A stretch of 64,000 nt of DNA from Talaromyces rugulosus (Eukaryota > Ascomycota > Eurotiomycetes > Eurotiales > Trichocomaceae): assembly GCF_013368755.1 (NCBI RefSeq), contig NC_049562.1, positions 5,828,001-5,892,000 of the forward strand. Direction: 5' to 3'. Position numbers and translations under genes: made by a program. Below the pieces are notes generated by a model, which was not told the DNA's origin, did no database searches, and saw only the letters and a list, made by a program, of their open reading frames with translations. Below, piece after piece: positions 23,567 through 33,289 of the stretch (positions are counted from its first letter, which is position 1; every line of letters starts with the position of its first letter).

Positions 23567-24760
23567 ATGGCAGCTAGCCATACGCCCGCGCAGAAGGTGG
23601 TGAAAATATTGCACAAAAATGAGAACCAATTCCAAGATGCTCAGACGTCCCGTTTAACCCCTCCAGATACACCGACGAGTGTCTTGGACGGACCATTAGA
23701 CGCTGACCAGCCGAGCACCCCATGCCAAACCAAAGATGCCCCACGAAGCAATTCGCGGTCGAGTCGCACACTCGAGTTCTCATACGATCTCGAAGTCGCG
23801 AAAGATGGCAACAGTGGCCGTCTGCTGGAATTCGGGCGCGGCGTATGGAGCGTGGTATACAAAGCTACGACGAGGTGGATGTCCGATGTGTCGGTTTTGA
23901 CGCCACCCCCGTCACCAGTGGCTTCTGGTCGCATTCTTGCTGTCAAAGTGCCTTTACGGCACGATGCAGGGCCGGTACTCGCCGCCGAAGCTCAAGTTCT
24001 CAGTCGAGTGGCAGCGACTGCCAGCGCCGATGAGTATATCGTGCCTTTCTATGGTTTCATCACTGCGTCTTCTTCGATAGTGATGTCCGCGATCCCTCTT
24101 GCGCTGTCTACCCATATTGAGGAATGCGCGCTGCGAGCCAAGGAGAATTTCTCGACAAGGACAATGCTAGACCCTGTTATGTCCATGCCATGTTGGATCA
24201 CTCTAGCCGGGCAGTTAATAAAGGGTTTAGATTGGCTTCACGCCGAAGCAGGGGTCGTACATGGCGATATCAAACCTCACAATATTCTCCTGCGTCGCCG
24301 CCGGATAGATGGCGACGGCAATTCTGCTGAATTCCAATTCGAGGCATTATATGCCGATTTTTCATCGGCACACGGGATCTCGTTAGAAGAGTCCAGTCAT
24401 CTCGGAGAAGTCGCCCTGTCGGCGCTGACTCCCCCTTTCGCGGCTCCGGAGCTAATGACAGTTGCTGCCATGAAAGCACCGGGGCTGTCCACTCCAGCGT
24501 CCGATGTGTTTTCCCTAGCCCTCACTCTTCTTGCCGCAGCAACAGGCGATCTTCTCCTCTATCCAGGAACCAGCAGTATGCAGCGGCTAGCCATGTCTCG
24601 CGAAGGCTATCGCGTCCTCGACTTTGTGCGTTCTGGGCACCACGGCACACGGGTTCCGCGCAGAGGCCTGGTTGAAAGAACCATCGCACCAGCTGTTGTC
24701 AAAACCCCTAGTGAGCGGGTCAAAACTTCCAGGTGGCTTGATATTTTGAGTTCCGCATGA
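23567..24760 (+). CDS. Divergent protein kinase-domain protein
   Basis: Intronless, 397 residues. Residues 1-75 are disordered. The kinase domain starts with a degenerate Gly-rich loop (EFGRGVWSVVYKA, about 88-100), the VAIK-type Lys in ILAVKVPL (Lys127), the catalytic loop HGDIKPHNILL (232-242; the Arg of HRD is Gly) and the metal-binding motif ADFSSA (Asp264; Gly of DFG is Ser). An APE triplet is at about 293-295. Asp234, Lys236 and Asn239 of the catalytic loop are present, so it could be active. The missing HRD Arg suggests activation-loop phosphorylation is not needed. It does not fall in a named family that I recognise. Convergent with the GH43 gene. Confidence 0.85.
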   Translation: MAASHTPAQKVVKILHKNENQFQDAQTSRLTPPDTPTSVLDGPLDADQPSTPCQTKDAPRSNSRSSRTLEFSYDLEVAKDGNSGRLLEFGRGVWSVVYKATTRWMSDVSVLTPPPSPVASGRILAVKVPLRHDAGPVLAAEAQVLSRVAATASADEYIVPFYGFITASSSIVMSAIPLALSTHIEECALRAKENFSTRTMLDPVMSMPCWITLAGQLIKGLDWLHAEAGVVHGDIKPHNILLRRRRIDGDGNSAEFQFEALYADFSSAHGISLEESSHLGEVALSALTPPFAAPELMTVAAMKAPGLSTPASDVFSLALTLLAAATGDLLLYPGTSSMQRLAMSREGYRVLDFVRSGHHGTRVPRRGLVERTIAPAVVKTPSERVKTSRWLDILSSA

Positions 24761-25443
24761 TTTTGAGCTTTACGACTTTAATTTTCATCATTCTGTCTTT
24801 ACTATATTTTGAGCCTTTATTTTTATACCCCTTCAGCCACCAGCATCTAGACGGAAGCTTGATATTTCATTGAATGCTGTTTCCTTTTCTGTTATTATTA
24901 TTCTTTGGCTGTGTACACTACGAGCATTGGTTATTCTTCGTGGCATTTTAGACAAGTGAGATGCTAGTATATCATGATGGAATAGACTCATTTTTATCGC
25001 AGCTCCGGTGGTTTTATATGTACTGGTCGATGTCTAAACGTAAATTGTATCAACTGATGTGGTGTATGTTGTATTACGTCAACATGCAGGGGTTAAAATT
25101 TCCTAATTTGGCAATTGCCCTAGCCGTCACTCATTCATTATTAACAACATGAACATTTCAAATACCGGAGAACCTGAATTAGATCAAATTATAGCAATGG
25201 AATAATTTAGCTTTTATTTATTTGAAGATATATGTAGAATAATGTCAACATTGAATTGGTCATTGTGATATCTTCTATTGTCATTAAAATTCGTGCAACC
25301 TTGATTCCAGTTCAATTGAAAACCGTACACTCCTCTGATCTTCGTATTACTAGTATTGTTAATGTACATGTAAAATACATGCCAATTCCATCCTTATAGT
25401 ACATAAATTGTGGATCTGGTTGCAACTTGGCTAGTGGTATTAT
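24761..25443. other. Intergenic, convergent, AT-rich
   Basis: About 680 bp between the kinase stop and the GH43 stop. It is markedly AT-rich with TTATTTATTT-like strings near 25205. No gene is seen. Confidence 0.5.
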
Positions 25444-26755
25444 TCACTCGATGGGATCATGCTGTGCCGTTGGCCAGCCTTCTTCGTCATAGGTAAGATA
25501 GCTATAACCCAGCTTCGTGTCCTACTTATCTATTAGTAAATCCAAGGCAAGAGGTGTGATTTGCAGCTTAGCAAGTATTGGCAGACTTACCGCGAAATTC
25601 AATCCTACATTTCGATCCACTAGAGTAGCAAACTTTATTAGGTATAATAAATCTTAGACGGTCAGTCCGCGTAACTTACGATAGTGGTAGACGAGAATAT
25701 CCTGGGACTCTCCACCAGAGGCAGGAACAACTCCCGGGCCTCCTGGGGCAAAGATATTTCCATGGTTAGATGCGTACACAACTGTGCCGCCCCCTTGAAG
25801 TAACTTTTTACCAGACTTGTCGACAAATGGGCCGCCGACGTTGGAAGATTTTCCAACGCGAATCGAGTATCTACATTTTGTCAACTCCTCTGTTCAACAA
25901 TCTGAAGTAGGCTCAGCAAAGAATTTTTTTCTCTTACTCGGTTCCAGGTTCTGGAAGTGTGCTGTAATCGCAGCATTTTCCATGCGCAAACCAAAGGTAA
26001 TATGTGCCATTATGCTTGCTGAGGAAAGATCCTTCTTCATGGCGAGATCCTTGTGGATCTTTGCATTCCGGTACTGGCTCTATGTAGTGATTAGGCTTGC
26101 CAGGAATGGGATAATAGGACAGATGTCTAGCATCTGGGTGGTGGGGAGTCTCTATAGCCAGAAGCGTATCGCTCAAAGGCAACTCCCAGATGTTGGACCA
26201 GTAGCTCCCGTATGTCATGTAACCTTTCCCGTCGTCGTCTATTAGCACGCTCGGATCTATCGCGTTGCTAATATTGTACGGAGAGATTTGAGAGTTCTTT
26301 CCCGACCATGTAGCAACTAATGCACCGTGGTCTGTCCAGGTCCCAGGCTCGAGGCTGTTTGACGTAGCCACACCGATTGCACTATCGCGACAGCCCGCTT
26401 GACTCAAGGTATAGTAGCAATAAAATGTACCGTTCTTGTAAACGACATGGGGAGCCCAAGGTCTTGTCGCATTTTGTTTGTTTGGTATAATGCTGTCACT
26501 TTGCAGTATTGTGCCAACTTGTTCCCAGGTTCCGTTCAAGTGTTCCGAACGATAGTATGGGATATGGACACCACCTTTGAAAGCAAAATAAGTGCCATTT
26601 GGATGCCTTAATACGGCAGGGTCGTGAATTGGAAGGTTTCCGACGTTTGGTAGGGGGTATACGGTGTTAGATTCGTTGAACTCGGCATTTGCAAGGCCGC
26701 TGAGGCTGCTGGATAGACAGGCTAGCAATGGGAACAATTTTCTCAAAGGTGCCAT
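25444..26755 (-). CDS. Secreted glycoside hydrolase family 43 enzyme
   Basis: Probable arabinanase/arabinofuranosidase or xylosidase acting on plant hemicellulose outside the cell. Exons: 25938-26755, about 25687-25870, a very short one near 25593-25621, and a last one ending at TGA 25444-25446. The start at 26755 gives a clear signal peptide (MAPLRKLFPLLACLSSSLSG, then LANAEF). GH43 catalytic residues are in order: base Asp in HDPAVLRHPNGTYF, pKa-modulating Asp in NAIDPSVLIDDDGKGYMTYG and acid Glu in RHEEGSFLSKHNGTYYLW. Several N-x-T/S sequons fit secretion. A CC pair follows in HGKCCDYS. About 350 residues in total. It neighbours the AT-rich stretch on its upstream side. Confidence 0.9.
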
Positions 26756-28150
26756 ATTGATCAATATTCTCACAATTATTATTATCACTTATTTCTCGTG
26801 ACCTTGAGATATCAGGCCTGCTATTTATACTCTCATGGTCTACGTAGCTGCAGTGTTGCACTGCCATTAGACAAGGTTCAAGGGAGGTGGTCCGAGCAGG
26901 TCAGCATTGGGCCGAAAATACGTAACTTTTGACAATCATACTGGAAACCAACAGATTATGTTCTTTTATTTTAGTTTATTTCCATGTATTTTGAGGACAA
27001 CAAAATATGAGCAAACTTTTAAATGTTATGCATGGGATTAATTGTTGTGCCTTTTGAGTCTGTGGAGAAAAAGGATTTACTGTCAGCGAGCCCCTTTGTA
27101 ATTTGAATTAAGATCCTAGAAACACGCACCAATTAACCATGCTTTAACAATATATAGTAATAAGACCCACTAACCCCAACTGTTTATTTTTAGTTTTTAG
27201 AAATAAAAACTAACCTTAATACGCCCCCAAAGAAGGCCCCCTAAGAAGCACACTAATAACCATCTCAACAACTACCTTAATAACCACCCTAATTAATAAT
27301 ATATTTTACCTACATGTAGAGCTTCATTAGATCATGTGGGTTTTTGAGGTGAATACAGTAATTACGCAGCTCTGATACTGCCATAGCAGATATAAAGCTA
27401 TAATAGCTCCCTATTGTTATAATATCGATCTAAGACTTAGACAAGATCCTTATATAAATACTAAGAATAGTAAAATACCTTTTTCTTAATAAAATAATAT
27501 GTAACAACATTGAATAATGTAGTATATATAGGCAGATCTCACTAAATCCTAATTTTATAACATCTAAAGAGCTACGCAGACAGCTGAACGCTACATGCCC
27601 CTTCCAAGCTGAATCCTGCCGCTCCTCAGGCCGGCAAGTCGCACAAACTACATATATTAGGGTAGGAAATCTCTACCTCGCACGATATTATTATATATGC
27701 AATCACAAGCCCAACTCATAGCCCATGTCTTCTCCTATTTACATATGTGGACGTCCATCTATATATGTATTCCAAACTTGCCCAGTTTGTAGACCACACC
27801 GTCGAAATCCAACACGGATGGAACGCGGACCAACTTTTTTAACTAGTTTAATGGGCTTCGGGTCGACTTTTGCACCGTATCGGCCCGCGACTGCCGATGC
27901 GGTCTTTTTTTGTTATTATTTAGACATCCTGAGCTCATTTATTTTTATTTATTATGAGGCTAGATTACTGTAAGTGGGTAGTCTTCACATAATTTCCTGT
28001 CTAGATGTCGTTTTTCTTGCGGCGAAAAATAAAACCCGAAAGCCGACATCAATTGCGCGGGGTATATAAGGACAATATTCGCCATGAATAAAGGCTACGT
28101 AGTATGTAAAATTAAAATATTGAAGTGTTGAATATTGAACAATTCCCAAA
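26756..28150. other. AT-rich, probably RIP-mutated intergenic stretch
   Basis: About 1.4 kb between divergent genes. From about 26930 to 27560 it is dominated by A/T, with TA-rich strings and runs such as ctaataaccatctcaac. Long frames are absent. Such composition is what repeat-induced point mutation leaves in old transposon copies. From 27600 to 28150 the composition is more normal and should hold the promoter of the downstream reductase. I could not match the original element. Confidence 0.45.
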
Positions 28151-29351
28151 ATGGCCGCCGCAACACGACGTGCAATTCGAGTGATCACGCTAGGCAATGT
28201 CGAAATCCAATCAAACGTTCCTGCACCACGAAGTCGTCCAGACTATGTAATCGCCGAAGCAAAAGCATGGGCATTAAACCCCACTGATATTGGGCATATC
28301 GACAATTTAGGCGGACCAGGAACTATCATTGGCTGTGACTGGTCCGGTGTTGTCACGGCAGTTGGAGAGAATGTTACTCGCTTCAAGCCCGGGGATGCAG
28401 TATCTGGCGTATGCCATGGGGGTATGTTTTTTTTTTGTGGTTATATCTAGGGATTGACACCAACTAATGCATACGAACCAGGCAACACGGTAGAGCCCGA
28501 AGACGGGGCATTCACAAACATAGTTATTAGCAAGGAACTCGCCACTCTGCACAAACCAGACAGCCTGAGCTTCACCGAAGCCGCGTCGTTGGGAGTTGGT
28601 ATGGCGACTATCGGGCAGGCGTTCTATTGGGTTATGAAGCTACGTCTGCCATCTCTTACTATCAGCACCGAGCCCAGCGCTGGCCCTGCTCTTTTTGTCT
28701 ACGGTGGAAGTTCGGCGACGGGGTCGCTGGCCATTCAGGCTGCTAAACAGTATGTCTCCTCCTGTGTCTGTATCATGGGATAGACTAAAACAAAAACCCG
28801 GTATTAGGTCTGGATACAAAGTGTACACGGCCTGCTCGCCCGACAACTTTGACCTCGTCAAGTCTCGCGGCGCCGAGGCCTGGTTCGACTACAATCTTCC
28901 CACATGCGCCGACGACATTCTGGCCACTGTGACCGCCGCTTCTTCCTCTATTGGCTATATACTAGACTGCATCGGCAACGAGTCCTCAGCCAGGCTCTGC
29001 GCCGCTATCCTATCCCCTTCTGGCGGACACTACCATTCCATAAAACCACCCGTCCCAGCAGTCTTCAAAACCCTTCGACCTGAGGATACGGCCATCGCCA
29101 CTACAGCACTAGGCTACGCCATGAGCGGGGAAAGTTTCGAACTACCGCCTGGCAACGTCCACCCTGCCGACCCGCAACAGGGCGAATTTGCAAAGGAATG
29201 GGCTGTTCTTTCGGAAGCGCTGATTGCGGCAGGAAAGATCAAGCCTCATCCGGTTGATGTGCGTGAGGGAGGGCTGGAGGGGGTTTTGGATGCGATTGCC
29301 GATTTCAGAGGGAATGCGCCAAGGGGGGTGAAGGTTGTGGTTGCTGAATAG
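28151..29351 (+). CDS. Zinc-type alcohol dehydrogenase/enoyl reductase-like protein (MDR)
   Basis: Medium-chain dehydrogenase/reductase of the group that includes stand-alone trans-acting enoyl reductases such as LovC. Three exons: 28151-28421, 28482-28749 and 28808-29351. The N-terminal GroES-like domain shows WALNPTDIGHIDN and GCDWSGVVTAVGENVTRFKP. The Rossmann domain shows VYGGSSATGSLAIQAAKQ across intron 2, then SGYKVYTACSPDNFDLVKSR. The usual zinc ligands are absent, consistent with NADPH-dependent, zinc-free MDR enzymes. The C-terminus ends RGVKVVVAE. No polyketide synthase lies nearby in this window, so a role in trans with a PKS is only a possibility. Convergent with the isocitrate dehydrogenase gene. 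Confidence 0.88.
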
Positions 29352-29999
29352 AACAAGTATTTGGTTGGGCTTGCGCAGGGAATGTACATATAGGTACTTA
29401 CTTGATGTAAATGACCAAAAAAAAGTATACACATGCATGGAGTATAGTTAGAAGCATTTGAAAGCATTTAAAAGCATGGAGAAACTAATATTATAAAAGG
29501 CCTAGGATTATGTTCTGGACGAGATGATCAACGGAAGTAACACGCAAGTAAAATTTCCTAATCTAGTAATCATCGCATACACAATGCCCATGATAGCATC
29601 GATAATTCCACGTGTAATATATGTATCTAACCAGAGGAGGACACTCTTCAAAGGAACCATGTACTTGGCACAATCCCATAATTCCAAACAATTTCCGAAT
29701 GCGCACACCGTTCGACACTGGTCCATCCTGTGTCAAATATCCGAGGTTCACTCAATGCAGCCAGACCCTAATCCATCCGATGTGGGTACATGCAATATCA
29801 TGAACAGTTAGTTCTTCACATGTCGGTCACATGCACGACCATTAAACATTATTATAAATAATACTTCCAGTTGGACTCATTCTGATTTATTGATTTATTG
29901 ATGAGAGCACTATCAATACAGTGCAGCCAATACTAGGCCCTACTCAATACCCAAATACTAAAAAAAAACACAAATTCCCAAAAAGACAAAAACTAATAT
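29352..29999. other. Intergenic, convergent 3' ends
   Basis: About 650 bp between the reductase stop and the isocitrate dehydrogenase stop. An A-rich run is near 29960. Frames crossing here are in mutual shadow and look non-coding. Confidence 0.5.
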
Positions 30000-32026
30000 T
30001 TACAGCCTAGCCTTGCTCAGATTCCCCTTGAGCTTCTTCTCTACAGCCTCCAGGTACTCACGGGTCGTAACCCATGCCTCGCGGTCCTTGCGGCCGCGCG
30101 CCAGAGCCAGATCCTTGGTCATAATCTCGTCGTCATTCACAACATCCACACACGCCTTTTCTAGGGCTTCGCCAAAGGCGACCACATCCGGGGTGTTGTC
30201 CAGCTGGCCGCGCTGAATCAGGCCACGGGTCCAGGCGAAGATGGAGGCGATTGGGTTCGTCGATGTCTCGCGGCCCTTTTGGTGCTCGCGGTAGTGGCGC
30301 GTCACGGTGCCGTGGGCGGCTTCGGCTTCGAAGGCTGAGCCGTCAGGGGTGGTGAGCGTCGAGGTCATTAGGCCGAGAGAGCCGAATCCTTGCGCGACAA
30401 TGTCGGACTGCACGTCGCCGTCGTAGTCTGTTACAGGTTAGTAAGAAGAAGAAGAAGAAGAAATAAAAAAGACGGGGACTAACTCTTCAAGGCCATGACG
30501 AATCCACCCTCGCTCTTGACCATCTGAGCCACCATGTCGTCAATGAGACGGTGCTCGTACCAGATGTTCTTGGCATCAAACTCCTTCTTATAGTCCTTTT
30601 CAAAGATCTCCTGGAAGACGTCCTTGAACCGGCCGTCGTACTTTTTCAGAATCGTGTTCTTGGTGCTCATGTACAGCGGAAGGCCCTTGAGCAGGGCCAT
30701 CTTAAAGCTGGCATGGGCGAAGCCGCGGATTGAGTCGTCGGTGTTATACTGTGCCTGGGCAATACCAGATCCCTTAAAGTCGTACACCTTGATACGCTCT
30801 GGCTCGCCGTTCTTGGGGGTAAAGACCAGCTCAAGGGTACCCTCGCCCTCAATGAGGCGATCAACGGCTCGGTATTGATCACCATGGGCGTGACGACCGA
30901 TAATGATAGGCTTTGTCCATCCAGGGACAAGACGGGGGATCTTCGGGATGACAATGGGTTCACGGAACACTGTACCACCACTGGTTTTTTTATTAGATGG
31001 TGCAAAGTAACACACAATTTTCGGGACTCACAGGATGTTTCGAATAGTGCCGTTCGGAGACAGCCACACTATTTGCACAAGGTTAGTACCTTGGGGGGAG
31101 TTTTTGATTAAAAGGGGCAGCTTTTACTCTTCTTCAAATTGAATTCCTTCACACGGGCCTCGTCGGGAGTGATGGTGGCGCACTTGACGCCGACTCCGTA
31201 TTTCTTGATAGCCTCGGCGGAATCGATGGTGACCTGGTCGTTGGTTTCATCGCGGTATTCCAAGCCCTGGGTTTGTTAGTGGGGTTTTCTGGAAACAGCA
31301 TCTGGCTAACATCCGGGCGCATACCAAGTCATAGTACTTGAGGTCGATATCGAGATATCTGCGTGAATTAACATTTCAATCGCATTTGCTGTTCTGTTGA
31401 AAGCCGACTTACGGGAAAATGAACTGTCAAGATGTCAGTCAACGACATCTCTCACGTCAAGCTGGATGCGGGTACGTACCTTGTCTTTGATATCTTGCCA
31501 AATAATTCTGGTCATCTATAAAACACCCAAAACGGAGCCCGGTCAGCGTGTTCCCAGCAAAATTGGAGTCCGAGGCAATATTAATCGATTGGTGAGGGGC
31601 ACCAGGGGCACCGGTTTTCCCCGCACCAAACACATATACAAATACACACGCATATATATATATATATATATATAAACTCTGCGTTTCGAGAAGAAACAAA
31701 ACAAAAGACAAAAAAAAAAAAATATGGCATACCTCATCCCCATCAAGTTCCACCACGGGATTCTTGACTTTGATCTTGGAGGCTTGCGAAGCCATGGTGC
31801 GCGTCTGAGCCGGAGCGGAGAGAGGACCGAGGCGTTGCGACGAGAGGACGGAGGAGGACAGCGGTCGTGAATTGTTTGCACGAGAAGAAGTCGACGAGCT
31901 CAAATTCGAAGTCGCAGTAGTAGCAGTCGAAAATGAAGCAGAAGACAAGGGCGCAGCAAAGCGACGAGAAACACTCAAGTGGGATCGCACTCCACGAGCG
32001 GAGATGTTCCGAAGAGAGGCGGCCAT
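30000..32026 (-). CDS. idpA: NADP-dependent isocitrate dehydrogenase, mitochondrial with alternative cytosolic/peroxisomal form
   Basis: Oxidative decarboxylation of isocitrate to 2-oxoglutarate, making NADPH. The ATG at 32026 gives a long presequence ([20 protein letters not shown]) rich in Arg and Ser. A second in-frame ATG at 31795 ([20 protein letters not shown]) starts exactly at the mature enzyme. About seven exons: after DGDE, an intron of about 220 nt with a TA repeat, then the short exons [12 protein letters not shown] and FIFP, then [20 protein letters not shown] and the remainder. Substrate/NADP motifs [14 protein letters not shown] and [20 protein letters not shown] are clear. The C-terminus is KARL; ARL fits a PTS1 peroxisomal signal. 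Known A. nidulans idpA uses alternative starts in this way, which supports dual targeting. Confidence 0.96.
31652..31674. repeat. (TA)n microsatellite in isocitrate dehydrogenase intron 1
   Basis: About 11 TA units lie inside the first intron, followed by an A/T homopolymer near 31710-31722. The intron is about four times longer than the other introns of the window. Confidence 0.85.
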
Positions 32027-33289
32027 TATGGGACACGCTCGACCAGCCAACAACACAGCAGCAAATAGTGAGCAAAAAGCACGCACTCACGTCGCAGCGA
32101 TTGGCGCGAGGGTTTCTTTCCTATTCTTTTTCTTCGTTCGGATGAGACTGCGCGCAACCGAGGTGAACGCTGAATAGCCGACTTGACGGAAAGGCGGGAC
32201 CGACGCGATCCGACGATAGCACTGTTGGTTCTGGAAAAGAACGAAACAGGGCGAGCGATCAGATATAAAGCGGAACAAAATCCCAGAGATCCCAGAGATG
32301 TCCGGAGATTGAGATTTTATTTCTGTGAGTCAGAAGCAGACAAAGTGAAAAACAAAGGCCGTCAGTCAACGGACAGACAGACAGACAGACACGCGCGGTG
32401 AGCTCGAACAGATGACTCGTGGGTCTTGTTTCCCCTCTCGACTTAGCAGAGTAGGAAGCACTAGGGCGGTTATAGCAGGCTGGCAGAATACTACCAAGCT
32501 CAACAGTGGCATAAAAAGTTGTTAGACCGGAGTCAGGGCGCTGCTCCGTGAAGCCTTTGAGCTCCGGTGGGGCGCGCTGTCCGAAGCCGGCGCCGTAACG
32601 TCATGTTGGATGTCACCCTGCGAGCCAGGAATCCGGGGTAGCAGCTGCTAGTTTCCAAATTAGAGGCTGTATAGAACAAAGTGTTGCAAGACTACATGTA
32701 TAAGAAGGTAGGTGACGAGGGACGGAAGAAAGGTATGTATAGTCTGGCTGCATCGGCGTTGCTCCGACCTGCATTTTGAGCCCGTACATTAATGATCAAT
32801 TGATATAACCTGCCAGCACCTTTCTACAGCCAACTCTGTAAACTCACAAACCAAATTACAAATATCAATCAACAATAATAATACTACCCCGCGGGAACTC
32901 TTATTCCAGCACTTTTCCCGCGGACAATTGTTCCATCAAACACGAGATCGGCTTTAGGCCGACTTTCGCACTCAACATCCGCATTTCGGATCATACTAGA
33001 GCTGTACCCCTCACAGACCGGCATGCAAGATCGTCATCCAAACGAAATACAGGAAATAATCTTCATTATAATAATACTAACAAATATGCAACAGAAGAAC
33101 AAAAGTGTTGAACCAAATCCCTGCCCTCGCTATGCACCGCACCACCATCATGCCGAGTCTCTTTCCCAATCATGGCAAACGTGTTGAATCAAGTATATGC
33201 AAAATGATGAGGCCCCCCCTCCCCTAACACCCTAATTTTCATTTTTATGGACTGGGTATCTCAAGTCTAAGAAACAATCGAGGTATAAT
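32027..33289. promoter_or_regulatory. Upstream region of the isocitrate dehydrogenase gene
   Basis: About 1.26 kb between the IDH start and the C1-THF synthase stop, both on the minus strand. It contains a GACA/ACAG microsatellite (about 32372-32391) and, further right, the 3' UTR of C1-THF synthase. No gene is supported. Confidence 0.45.
32372..32391. repeat. (ACAG)5 microsatellite
   Basis: Five near-perfect tetranucleotide units directly visible in the IDH upstream region, about 350 bp before the start codon. Confidence 0.85.
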
